Shown one piece after another: positions 36,214-44,950 of a DNA stretch of 53,542 bases (position 1 is the first letter of the stretch; each line of letters begins with the position of its first letter). Both the position numbers and the translations under genes were made by a program. The stretch is from Chitinophagaceae bacterium (lineage in GTDB: Bacteria > Bacteroidota > Bacteroidia > Chitinophagales > Chitinophagaceae), in assembly GCA_016786745.1 (NCBI GenBank), contig JAEUVS010000149.1:1-53542 (forward strand), written 5' to 3'. A model generated the notes under the pieces. That model did not search any database and was not told the DNA's origin. It saw only the letters and a program-made list of their open reading frames with translations.

Positions 36214-37587
36214 ATGCAAGTAAACTCAATTGACTCTTTAAAATCAAAATTCGCCGGACGCATCATTGTTCCTGCAGATCCTGATTATGAGGACGCACGC
36301 AAGGTTCACAACGGAATGATCGATAAGCGGCCCTCATTAATTGCTTACTGCAAAGATGTAAACGATGTAAGGTCCGCTGTAAATTTCGCCAGAGAAAATA
36401 ATATTGTTCTGGCCGTCAGGTGCGGTGGCCACAACGCTGCAGGTTTTGGCGTGTGTGATAACGGGATGGTTATTGATTTGTCGGCGCTCAAAGCAATACA
36501 CGTCGATAGTGAAGCAAAGACTGCCAGGGTGGGAGGTGGTTGCCTTCTCAAGGAAGTGGATGCTGCCACTCACGAAGTTGGTATGGCTGTTCCGCTTGGT
36601 TTCTTTGGCGGCACGGGAGTGGGCGGATTGGCGCTTGGAGGCGGATTGGGCTATTTAACGAGACAGTATGGACTTACGATCGACAATCTTCTTGAGGCTG
36701 ACGTGGTGCTGGCGAGCGGAGAATTGGTGAGGGCGTCGGCGACTGAACATTCCGATTTACTTTGGGCACTTAAAGGAGGCGGAGGAAACTTCGGTGTTGT
36801 TGTTTCTTTTTTATTCCGGCTAAACCCTGTGCATACCATCTACGGAGGGCTTATGTTGTGGGATTGGGAAGAAAGTGCGGAAATAATGCAGTGGTATGAT
36901 AAGTTGATGAGTTCTGCTTCCAATGATCTGTATGGTTTTTTCGGGTTGCTTATTGTTCCCCCGGCTGATCCTTTTCCGATTCATTTGCATAATAAAAAAG
37001 TTTGTGGAATTGTATGGTGCTACAATGGTGATACGAAATTGGCAGACGAAGTTTTCGCGCCTATCCGGTCATATAAAAAATCTGTTCTTGATTTTGTGGG
37101 GCCAATGCCTTTTACCGCGATCCAAACCATGTTCGATGCAATGTATCCGCCCGGATTGCAATGGTATTGGAAGGCGCTTTTTATAAAGGATCTGAATAAA
37201 GATTCTATCGACTTATTTATCCGGCACGGCAGCGATATGCCGACTGTTTTGTCCACAATGCACATCTATCCCGTAAATGGCGTTGCGGCGCAGGTGAAAG
37301 ATGATGATACAGCCTGGAATTTTCGCGATGCACGATATGTTGTTGTTATCTTAGGAATAGATCCGGATCCTTCGGCCAGGGAGTTGATTAAAAACTGGAC
37401 GAGAGATTACTGGAATGCCTTACAACCGTATTCTCTCGGGGGTGCCTACGTTAATTTCATAATGGACGAAGGATTAGAAAGCGTGAAATCTAATTACGGT
37501 AAAAATTATAAACGCCTTTCCGCGGTTAAGGCAAAATATGATCCGGAGAATTTCTTCAGGGTCAACCAGAATATAAATCCAGCTTAA
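36214..37587 (+). CDS. FAD-linked oxidase, berberine-bridge-enzyme type
   Basis: 457 residues, cytoplasmic (no signal). The FAD-binding PCMH domain shows VRCGGHNAAGFGV, whose His matches the residue that binds FAD covalently, and LGGGLGYLTRQYGLTIDNLL. The second cysteine used for bicovalent FAD attachment is not seen: the segment reads PLGFFGGTGVGG. The C-terminal BBE motif is YGKNYKRLSAVKAKYDPENF. Members oxidise sugars, alcohols or alkaloid-like compounds with O2. The cyclase-family gene starts 10 bases after its stop, so the two form an operon. Confidence 0.92.
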   Translation: MQVNSIDSLKSKFAGRIIVPADPDYEDARKVHNGMIDKRPSLIAYCKDVNDVRSAVNFARENNIVLAVRCGGHNAAGFGVCDNGMVIDLSALKAIHVDSEAKTARVGGGCLLKEVDAATHEVGMAVPLGFFGGTGVGGLALGGGLGYLTRQYGLTIDNLLEADVVLASGELVRASATEHSDLLWALKGGGGNFGVVVSFLFRLNPVHTIYGGLMLWDWEESAEIMQWYDKLMSSASNDLYGFFGLLIVPPADPFPIHLHNKKVCGIVWCYNGDTKLADEVFAPIRSYKKSVLDFVGPMPFTAIQTMFDAMYPPGLQWYWKALFIKDLNKDSIDLFIRHGSDMPTVLSTMHIYPVNGVAAQVKDDDTAWNFRDARYVVVILGIDPDPSARELIKNWTRDYWNALQPYSLGGAYVNFIMDEGLESVKSNYGKNYKRLSAVKAKYDPENFFRVNQNINPA

Positions 37588-37596
37588 TCATTTTTT

Positions 37597-38604
37597 ATGA
37601 ACAGGAGTAAATTCCTTTCTTTAGCAGCTGGCGCTGCTGCGGGATCCCTTTTGAATTCTTGTACAAGACATATATCGGCACAGGCGCCTTTTCAGTATAG
37701 AACTCTAAACAGATCAGTTCCCACTGCAGATGACCTGAAGTCGTACTATGAACGCTTTACGAATTGGGGAAGATGGGGCAAGGACGATAAACTGGGTACG
37801 TTAAATTTTATTGATGAAGAAGTTGTCCTGAATGCTAAAAATTCTATTCGCCTTGGAAGGTCGTTTACTCTCGGCAGGCAGATGACATCCGGAAAATTAA
37901 GGATGATTTTTTATGACAGGGAAGGAACGAATCTTAAAACCGCACACGATGAAATCACAGTAACTTGTCACGGTTACACGGAAACGCACATTGATGCGTT
38001 GTCACATATTTATACGCTTGACGAAAAAGTGTACAACGGTTATTCCCAAACACTTATTAACGAAAAAGGAGCGTCTGTTCACGGGATAGAAAACTGGAAA
38101 GATGGAATCGCGACACGCGGAGTGCTTTACGATATCTCAAAATTAAGAGGTGTACCGTTTATACCTATTGATGAGCCAGTCCAGGGTTATGAACTTGAAG
38201 ACTATGCACGTAAACACAATATCCAGCCGAAGAAGGGAGATGCGACAATTATCCACTGTGGGCGGAATGAATTTTTTCGGTCCAATCCGAACAATCCAAA
38301 TTGGCTTGGACAGAAGCCCGGGTTAAATCCTTCTGTCCTCGAGTTTTTGCACGCTTATAACTCTGCGCTGCTCGGTTGTGATTTCGATGAAGCGCCCAAT
38401 CTTAATAATCGCTATCCGACAGCAATTCCCATTCACGCCGTGGCTAACCCTTATATGGGATTGCCGACCCTTTAGAACATTGATCTGGAGGAGTTTTCGA
38501 AAATTTGTGATGAGCAGGAGAGATGGGAGTTTTTCCTCATTCTTGCTCCGTTAATCGTGAAAGGGGGAACGGGGTCATTTCTTAATCCTATCGCGATTTT
38601 GTAA
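37597..38604 (+). pseudogene. cyclase-family (kynurenine-formamidase-like) hydrolase interrupted by an in-frame TAG
   Basis: The open part (to 38475, 292 residues) has a Tat/lipoprotein-like leader (MNRSKFLSLAAGAAAGSLLNSC) and the metal-site motif THIDALSHI of the cyclase family, typical of metal-dependent hydrolases. It stops at TAG 38473-38475 just after NPYMGLPTL. The same frame continues for 42 codons to TAA 38602 with NIDLEEFSKICDEQERWEF, LILAPLIVKGGTGS and LNPIAIL, which is the normal C-terminus of the family. One base change thus removes the conserved end, unless the TAG is read through or is an assembly error. The upstream flavoenzyme is intact. Confidence 0.8.
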
Positions 38605-38620
38605 CTTATATATTCGCAAG

Positions 38621-38632
38621 CCAGTCCTGGGC
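38621..38632 (+). repeat. 12-bp match to the tRNA-Leu 3' end
   Basis: CCAGTCCTGGGC here equals the T-arm/acceptor 3' strand of the tRNA-Leu at 12873-12956, in sense orientation. It lies just after the cyclase stop with no tRNA body. It could be chance or a secondary attachment-like site. Confidence 0.35.
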
Positions 38633-38689
38633 GGCGCGGCGATTGTCGTCGCATCTCTTCAGCATACAGATTTAAGAATAAAAAATCAG

Positions 38690-38697
38690 TAGATTTG
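38690..38697 (+). promoter_or_regulatory. -7 promoter element of dodecin (TAnnTTTG)
   Basis: TAGATTTG matches the Bacteroidota -7 consensus and lies 29 bases before the dodecin ATG. No clear TTTG -33 box is seen at the right distance. Confidence 0.4.
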
Positions 38698-38725
38698 TGT
38701 AGATAAATTTTAAAAACACAGTATT

Positions 38726-38935
38726 ATGCCTATCGTAAAAGTTATTGAAGTGATAGCCTCTTCAGAAAAAGGGATTGAAGATGCATTGCAACAGGCGTTA
38801 GCAGAAGCCTCAAAGACTATCCATAATATTGATTCCATTTACGTCAAAGACATTAAAGTGCATGTAAAGGACAATAAGATCACTACTTATGGAGTGATCT
38901 GTAAGATCTCTTTCAGGCTTGATGACCAAAGGTGA
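38726..38935 (+). CDS. dodecin (flavin-binding small protein)
   Basis: 69 residues, exactly the dodecin size. The family pattern is clear: KVIEVIASSEKGIEDALQQA, LAEASKTIHNIDSIYVKDIK, and a final strand ITTYGVICKISFRLD. Dodecins form dodecamers that bind flavins (or CoA) and buffer them. The flavoenzyme gene nearby is suggestive, but dodecin has its own promoter-like element and is 120 bases away from the cyclase end. Confidence 0.9.
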   Translation: MPIVKVIEVIASSEKGIEDALQQALAEASKTIHNIDSIYVKDIKVHVKDNKITTYGVICKISFRLDDQR

Positions 38936-39250
38936 TTCCCCGTAGCACAGCGAGGTATCTGCTGAATTCTACCAACTACATCCGGACTAGTTATGGCAGC
39001 AACAAGAAAGTGAGCAAAGAAATCGCTGGTTTGATCCGGTTAAAGGGCAGTTCCATTCAGATAGTTCAACAGGAGCTAAGAAATCATTCTCCGCGCCAAA
39101 CACTTTGCAGCCCTGGATATTTATTGCAGGCACCAGGAAATTAAAGTGAAGAACCGCTGTGTAGGAGGAGCTTAAGCGCCCGGACGTTCCTGTTTGTGTT
39201 TATGCTGACAACATTTAATCAGAAGACGTTCAATCTATCGTTTTGCTTCC
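38936..39250. other. intergenic region without recognisable gene
   Basis: A 70-codon frame (GTG 38932 to 39144) overlaps the dodecin stop but resembles no family I know and has no coding-like composition. Otherwise I see nothing. Confidence 0.4.
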
Positions 39251-39730
39251 TCATTTCTCCCGCTTTTTTAGAAAAAATAAACTCATTGCTATGATGAGTA
39301 TTGCGCCCGGCACGATCAACGATTGCAAATCAATAGCATCACCCCTGATTTTCCTTTCCACCAATCCCGCCAGCCATGATACTACCAGCGTCGTCAGAAT
39401 AGCCTCCCATAATATGATCTTCAGTTCTGTGAAGTTTTTTATTCGAAGCCATTCCGGAAGCACGGGCATTATCACTTCAGGATTAGTAAATAGTATAAAA
39501 AAACCGAGTGCCATTACAAAGAATACAATAGCCACCAGGAACAGATCGATGGTATGCAGCAACCCAATGATCATTAAAGAGGTGGTAGTATGGTGCAATC
39601 CTTCAGAAAAATGCGAAAAGACCATGACGAATTCATAAACGCCAATAATCGTTAGCACAATACCTGCAGCAAACACGAGCCATGCAATAAAGGCAATGAT
39701 AATTTTCAGAAGACTGGTGATGTTTTTCAT
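39251..39730 (-). CDS. YqhA / UPF0114-family membrane protein
   Basis: 159 residues with four hydrophobic segments (IIIAFIAWLVFAAGIVLTII, TIDLFLVAIVFFVMALGFFI, LWEAILTTLVVSWLAGLVE, SLIVPGAILIIAMSLFFL). The conserved inner part LHTIDLFLVAIV and the layout fit the UPF0114 (YqhA) family of inner-membrane proteins. No function is established. Upstream, a 41-codon frame (39744-39869, minus) could encode a small basic peptide, but support is weak. Confidence 0.75.
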   Translation of the reverse strand: MKNITSLLKIIIAFIAWLVFAAGIVLTIIGVYEFVMVFSHFSEGLHHTTTSLMIIGLLHTIDLFLVAIVFFVMALGFFILFTNPEVIMPVLPEWLRIKNFTELKIILWEAILTTLVVSWLAGLVERKIRGDAIDLQSLIVPGAILIIAMSLFFLKKREK

Positions 39731-40211
39731 AGTTCAATAGTCATTACATCACCTTATTATTTTCTCCGCTCATCTTTGGTGTGCGTTTCAGTGTTTTGAA
39801 ATCAGGAAGCATGATACGGTCGGTATCATAAAATTTCACAAAACGCCGCCGATTCAATGAGTATGACATGACGTAAGGTTTTTATCAACAGAAAAAAGTT
39901 GATACGGACCCTCGTTGCAAGGTGAAGATGAACTTTAATCACGAAATCCAATTTTTACCTGTGACTTACACAAGGTATTGCCAGACGTTTATTTGTGGAT
40001 ACAGATAGCTCGTTGATAAGGTTTAAAAATGGAGCATGATCCTGGTTGCAAATTCTTTGCACGACAATAAAGATAGGCAATATTCTTCCGTGAACTTAAG
40101 TGGTTTTCGAAGGTTAAATGCCTGCCGCATTCACTTATAAACATCTTCTCTATTCAAAAATTACCAGGGTACCGGGTGGAGAATTTAGGTTTAGGGGTTA
40201 CTAATACTTCG
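39731..40211. other. intergenic region
   Basis: 481 bases between two minus-strand genes. The only open frame of interest is a 41-codon minus-strand one (39744-39869, MSYSLNRRRFVKF...). The rest (39870-40211) shows nothing recognisable; it may carry the promoter of the YqhA-like gene and the 3' end of the haem locus. Confidence 0.4.
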
Positions 40212-41147
40212 TTACCGGTTACTGAGCTCTATTTTTCTGTCAGCTATAAAATGCTGGAGTGTCTCCTGTATCTTCTGATTTGTTTCAGCTAATGTTATTT
40301 GTTTGGACGCATATTGATCTTCAATTTCAGATAAATACTCATGCAGCGGTTTACCATCGACCTGCGGCTTGATATTGATAACAGGATAAGCGCTCAGAAG
40401 TTTATCCCAGGCATTTCTGACGTTCGACCAGTATTCTTTATTTTTTTCCCAGTATAGCTTACCCTGTAAACATTTGCTGTCATCCACTCTTTTGTATGTA
40501 TTCATGCCCTTTTCTTCCGCGAGCAAGGTATCAACTCCATTTCTTCGAATGACCTTCTGGTTATCCTGTTCATGTACCCATCCATCAGGTGTAATATAGA
40601 TGAGGTTACGGCGCTTCAATACATTGTAATCTTTCCTTTTTGTGTATTCACGTCTTGGTAATGGCGCATCAGTGGTGTTCATCCAGAAAGTTTTTCCATC
40701 TGTCGACACCCACTCGCTGACTCCCTGGTATCGCGGCGCGTCGCTTACTTCCCACACGGTTTGCGTCCATTTCTTTTTATACTGTGCGGGTTCAACTTTT
40801 ACCTTTTTCCAGGAGTAGTCTCCATCGTACATTAACAACTCCGGATTTTCATATGACCAGTCTTCGCGCCAGTGTTTTATAATCACTGTATCGTCCATCA
40901 CCAGCAGATGCTGCAGGGATATTTTCTTGTTGCTTTTTTCGATGGGTATAACTATTTCACGCGCCCAGTTGATTCTTTCCCTGTTGTGATATTCATACTC
41001 TTCATCGGGAGCAAACGTTTCAGCATACTTGAACTCCACGTCGAAGCATCCACATAGCAGCTCTATTCTCTTTACATCTTCTTTACTCTGAGCCTGAAGA
41101 ATCTGAAAGCTCCCGAAAAAAACAATTAATGTTGATAATATTTTCAT
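40212..41147 (-). CDS. DUF6607-type secreted protein of a haem-uptake locus
   Basis: 311 residues with a signal peptide (MKILSTLIVFFGSFQILQAQ). Motifs include CGCFDVEFKYAETFAPDEEY, HLLVMDDTVIIKHWREDW and DAPLPRREYTKRKDYNVLKR. I recognise these as the family usually listed as DUF6607, which lies beside HmuY and a TonB receptor in many Bacteroidota. The protein is rich in Trp, Tyr and charged residues; its action on haem is unknown. It is last in the minus-strand set, 15 bases after the HmuY gene. Confidence 0.75.
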   Translation of the reverse strand: MKILSTLIVFFGSFQILQAQSKEDVKRIELLCGCFDVEFKYAETFAPDEEYEYHNRERINWAREIVIPIEKSNKKISLQHLLVMDDTVIIKHWREDWSYENPELLMYDGDYSWKKVKVEPAQYKKKWTQTVWEVSDAPRYQGVSEWVSTDGKTFWMNTTDAPLPRREYTKRKDYNVLKRRNLIYITPDGWVHEQDNQKVIRRNGVDTLLAEEKGMNTYKRVDDSKCLQGKLYWEKNKEYWSNVRNAWDKLLSAYPVINIKPQVDGKPLHEYLSEIEDQYASKQITLAETNQKIQETLQHFIADRKIELSNR

Positions 41148-41162
41148 TGTTTGAAATTTTAT

Positions 41163-42215
41163 TTATGAGGTCGCTTTTTTTACCAGCTTGAATTCAAAGC
41201 TCGGATATCCTCGCTCTCCATCGCGGGTAAGGGAAGTGAATTTAATTTTATAGTAGTTACCATTGGCATCTTTCACGATATAGTATCTGTCGGTGCGGAT
41301 TGCCGGCGCCGTCGACGGGCCGCCACCTGCACGCCAATCGGCCCCGATACTATTTTGCGTACCCACAAAAGTCAATCCGTTTAAGTCGGACTCAACAAAA
41401 TTTTCAAAATTCAGCACACTGTCCTTTACCATTGCCGTCTGGACGTTCCTGTTGGTAATAATAAAATCCTGGAAGGGATACGGAATTTCCCCGCCACCAA
41501 ATGATGTAACATTTGAGAAGTAGGTCCATGCAAAATCCCATTTGTCTTTTTCAGGTTCCACTTCTACTTCGCCGTTTTCGAACAGCACATACCTGAAATA
41601 ATGATCGCCGGACTTCTCGAGTTGAACTTCTGTAAATGTGGTTGCGTTTATGTCGCCGTGTTGAAGCGTGTACCCTCCGTTGCTATTTCTGAGGACCCTT
41701 ATTTTCTTCCATCCTCTTTCTGGCGCCGGATTGCCCACGCCTGCACCCCTGTTGAGAATATATACCTTATTATCGTCGGCGTTTGATGAAATCTCCGCGA
41801 TAGCTGTTTTGTTGAGATCGCCATCCGGGTAGTCTATATAGGCAAGTGCATCTGTTGAAAATGCATTGAACGACACTTCTTCTATAAACCCGGCAGTATC
41901 GGCAGCGGACACTGCTGTAATATCACTTTTATCAAGCTTCCTGGCCATCATGCCTGTGGAAGAGTTTAGTATAACACGGAATTCTGTTCCTGTATAAAAC
42001 CCCAGATCCCATCCCGTTCTGTCGATGGACAATTGCTTGTTCTCACTGAGGTCTACGAAAACTTTTTTGCTATAAAACTGTCCTCCGCCCTCAATAACCA
42101 TTTCGCCCTCAGGAGACACCGGATCGGGTTCCGGGGGACCGGCTTCATCCTTTGAGCACGAAATAAGGAAAAGCGAAAAAATGAGCAGCCAATTTGAATT
42201 CATGTATTGTTTCAT
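41163..42215 (-). CDS. HmuY-family haem-binding lipoprotein
   Basis: 350 residues with a lipoprotein signal (NWLLIFSLFLISCSKDEAGP). The HmuY pattern is visible: GQFYSKKVFVDLSENKQLSI, WDLGFYTGTEFRVILNSSTG, and WDFAWTYFSN. HmuY of Porphyromonas gingivalis captures haem from host proteins and hands it to the receptor HmuR. The haem-ligand His pair of that protein cannot be matched by eye. The start overlaps the receptor gene stop by four bases, so the two are co-translated. The shorter start MNSNWLL is an alternative. Confidence 0.85.
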   Translation of the reverse strand: MKQYMNSNWLLIFSLFLISCSKDEAGPPEPDPVSPEGEMVIEGGGQFYSKKVFVDLSENKQLSIDRTGWDLGFYTGTEFRVILNSSTGMMARKLDKSDITAVSAADTAGFIEEVSFNAFSTDALAYIDYPDGDLNKTAIAEISSNADDNKVYILNRGAGVGNPAPERGWKKIRVLRNSNGGYTLQHGDINATTFTEVQLEKSGDHYFRYVLFENGEVEVEPEKDKWDFAWTYFSNVTSFGGGEIPYPFQDFIITNRNVQTAMVKDSVLNFENFVESDLNGLTFVGTQNSIGADWRAGGGPSTAPAIRTDRYYIVKDANGNYYKIKFTSLTRDGERGYPSFEFKLVKKATS

Positions 42216-44263
42216 CGTTTATTATTTGAATTTGTAATTTTTTTATTCCATTCAAAAACAATCCCGGCAAATACCGACGTGCCGTATGCTATGGCGCGTA
42301 ATGCTCCGTCGCTATGCGCACCGCTTGCGGCAGAGCCTGAATTGATTTGCTTTATATTGAAAAGATTTTTGACGCCTGCATTTACAGTCAGGAACCGGAA
42401 TATTTTTTTATTAAATGAGATATCCATCCAGTGATAACCTTCGGTTTGTATTAGCTCTATCTTCTGCTGCCCGTTATCCTGCAGAACCTGGTACGACGGA
42501 ACTTTGCCGGTGTATTTGTACCAGGCATTTGTTGTGAGCCCGATTTTGGAAAACGTGTATGAGACGCCTGTATTGGCCTCCCACGACCATTGAATGGAAG
42601 GAAGCGTTTCGTCATTTTCGTAAAGCTGGTTGTACCTTCCCGTATAGGCTGCGCCTGCGTTCAATTGCAGGGCGCCAGTAACAAGTTTGTTGGTAATATT
42701 GATTCCCCTGGTTTTGTAATTCGACACGTTGATATAAGTGAACACGTTTGGATCCTGCGCGCTTTGTCCGATGTCAATAAGGTTCCTGATATTATTATAA
42801 AATCCACTCAGGGTGGAATTCAACGACACTTTCTTCTTATTCAGTATTGCAATATCAAATGAACCTGTAAAACTGTTCGACATCTCAGCTTTTAAATCCG
42901 TATTACCTACAATCTGGTGATTGGCATCGAAGAAATAAAAATAAAGCTCCCTGAGCGATGGCGACCTGAATGCTTTTGCATAGGCGAGCCGGAGTTTAAA
43001 CCGCGGCGATATATTGAGAAGTGTATTGAAAGATGCAATGGCTGGTGGGGCATCATAAAGTGAATTATGAATGATCCTGACACCCGGTCGTAGTTTTAGC
43101 GAGCGTAACACATTTATTTCAGAAGTAAGAAAGAATGCGAAATCATTAATGCGTTGTACGCCTGACTTGATCCTTTCACCGGATCCGGTTTCCACGTTAA
43201 TATCCACGCCGGGCTGAATAGAAAAAGTGGGAGAGAAGATGTATACCGCGGTGGCTCGGGCAACATAACCATTAAATCGACTCAAGTCCTGCATTCCTGC
43301 TCCACGGGCAACCGTTCTGGTTCCGTCTTTTTTGAGAACGGTTGAATAAATTTCTCTTTTGTAATTGGTATATGATAAGGCAGCCTGCGCAGAAAACCTG
43401 CTTCCAAATCTATGCGACGATTGCAACTGGTGCATAAAGCGGGTAGTGATATAATCCTGGTCTATCGCCTCGTTTCCTGCAAAGGCACCAGGATTTTTGA
43501 TCACCTCATCGAGTATATCGAGACGGTAATGAGTGGAGTTATTTTCAGAATGAAAACCGGTAAGAATATTTCCCTGCACCTGTTCTTTCTTATGCCAGTC
43601 GAGTTCGCGACCGGAAGATGCTCCTTTCCAGCCGCCGAAAAAGTTTCTGCCGATGCCTCCGTTAAGTTTCCATTTTTTGTGATTCCAGCCGGCTTCTCCA
43701 TATTGGGAGTGCGTTCCCTGCCGTAGTCCATATTCATCGCCGGCGCTTTCTTCATTTACCCGGACATTTGCGAACAATTCGTCTTTAAAATTCTTCTTTG
43801 TGATGATGTTGATTACGCCGGCAAGTGCATCGGCTCCGTAAATAACTGACATGGGCCCTTCGATAATTTCTATACGTTCTATGGAATTAATGTCTATCTG
43901 GTTAACATTAATTTCGTTGGAAGTACCCTGTCTACCTGTAACGGGGATGCCATCAATAAGAATTTTTATATTCTGACCTGACATACCCATCATTTCGATG
44001 TTTGATCCGCCCGTTGCGAGATCCTGTGAAAAGCGAATATTCAATTCGTTGTTAAGAACATCCTGCAACCGGGTGGCGCCTTGCCGTACGATTCTTTCCC
44101 TGCCTATAACCCTGAGCTGGTAAACGGAATTTTTTACCGATTGCGGCGCATACTGACCGGTGACCACTACTTCATCAAGTAGTTGGTGGCGTGTTGAATC
44201 GGACTGGGCATGGCAATAATAACCTGCCAATAGCATAGCCTTGGCCAGCAGAAGCCTTGTCAT
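42212..44263 (-). CDS. TonB-dependent receptor, probable haem receptor (HmuR-like)
   Basis: 683 residues with a signal ending at HAQ. The TonB box/plug is clear: LLDEVVVTGQYAPQSVKNSV, RLQDVLNNELNIRF, GQNIKILIDGIPVTGRQG and IEIIEGPMSVIYGADALAGV followed by INIITKK. The barrel contains the terminal strand FAGIVFEW. Plug motifs are like those of colicin/haem receptors, and the HmuY gene directly downstream points to haem as substrate. Expression is probably iron-controlled, but I did not find a convincing Fur box. Confidence 0.9.
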   Translation of the reverse strand: MTRLLLAKAMLLAGYYCHAQSDSTRHQLLDEVVVTGQYAPQSVKNSVYQLRVIGRERIVRQGATRLQDVLNNELNIRFSQDLATGGSNIEMMGMSGQNIKILIDGIPVTGRQGTSNEINVNQIDINSIERIEIIEGPMSVIYGADALAGVINIITKKNFKDELFANVRVNEESAGDEYGLRQGTHSQYGEAGWNHKKWKLNGGIGRNFFGGWKGASSGRELDWHKKEQVQGNILTGFHSENNSTHYRLDILDEVIKNPGAFAGNEAIDQDYITTRFMHQLQSSHRFGSRFSAQAALSYTNYKREIYSTVLKKDGTRTVARGAGMQDLSRFNGYVARATAVYIFSPTFSIQPGVDINVETGSGERIKSGVQRINDFAFFLTSEINVLRSLKLRPGVRIIHNSLYDAPPAIASFNTLLNISPRFKLRLAYAKAFRSPSLRELYFYFFDANHQIVGNTDLKAEMSNSFTGSFDIAILNKKKVSLNSTLSGFYNNIRNLIDIGQSAQDPNVFTYINVSNYKTRGINITNKLVTGALQLNAGAAYTGRYNQLYENDETLPSIQWSWEANTGVSYTFSKIGLTTNAWYKYTGKVPSYQVLQDNGQQKIELIQTEGYHWMDISFNKKIFRFLTVNAGVKNLFNIKQINSGSAASGAHSDGALRAIAYGTSVFAGIVFEWNKKITNSNNKR

Positions 44264-44532
44264 GTAAAAAATGATTAAAATTTCGAGGATGTAAAGATGA
44301 AGTAAAGTGCAATGAGATATTTTCCTTATCGGAAATAGAAATTGCGAGATTAGAAAAAAAGAGTTTGAATAACTTTTGCCTGGATTCCCAAAACCTACAA
44401 TTTCTTTGAGGCGACCGGTCTTTGTCTTTTTCTGTCAATAAGAACAAATTCCCGATCTCGACAATTATTTTCCTATTGCTGACAGAGTAGTTTCAACAAC
44501 AAAGATTTAATTTATTAGGAAATAGTAAAAAG
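44264..44532. promoter_or_regulatory. divergent promoter region of the haem locus
   Basis: 269 bases between the receptor gene (-) and the DUF6686-like gene (+). An inverted repeat TTTCC-ttatc-GGAAA near 44314-44330 could be an operator. No certain promoter pair is seen. Confidence 0.35.
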
Positions 44533-44859
44533 ATGTGTGAATACCGGACACTCTATTATAATGATAAGATAGGTTACGTTATTTATTGTGACGTTTGCTC
44601 TCGACTTCAACTTGGTTACGGATGTATCCTGATCAATTTCTATCGTGACGAATTTAATAGCTTCCGTCGCATTATAACTGAAATAATAAGCGACAATGAA
44701 GGAATCACATTGTCTGCAACGAAATCTATTTCTATTCCGACTCCCTGCGATCAGATGTGCTTGTTGCTTTCCGGCAGGGAGATTGATATTTTGCACTCCA
44801 TATTAGAAGAGGTCGATACGAAGCTTTCAGTAAGAGACCTCATTAATTTATTTAAATAG
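44533..44859 (+). CDS. small DUF6686-like protein beside the haem locus
   Basis: 108 residues, no signal. It contains four cysteines, two close together at the start (YCDVCSRLQLGYGC), then NFYRDEFNSFRRII and a C-terminal CLLLSGREIDILHSILEEVD. The layout agrees with a small Bacteroidota family I recall as DUF6686 that sits next to HmuY loci; the name is tentative. The Cys cluster suggests metal or haem binding (inference). It is divergent from the receptor and convergent with the ABC permease. Confidence 0.65.
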   Translation: MCEYRTLYYNDKIGYVIYCDVCSRLQLGYGCILINFYRDEFNSFRRIITEIISDNEGITLSATKSISIPTPCDQMCLLLSGREIDILHSILEEVDTKLSVRDLINLFK

Positions 44860-44950
44860 CGGTTCGTTGATAAGAAATACTCAATGGAACAGGGTTTGTG
44901 GAAAAAACTATGAGAATTAACCGGCTAAAAAACAGAGAAGAGTTTTTGTT

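Noticed and set aside
38932..39144. 70-codon frame overlapping the dodecin stop by four bases
   Set aside because: Coupled position looks attractive, but the product shows no family pattern and no secondary-structure regularity; treated as non-coding.
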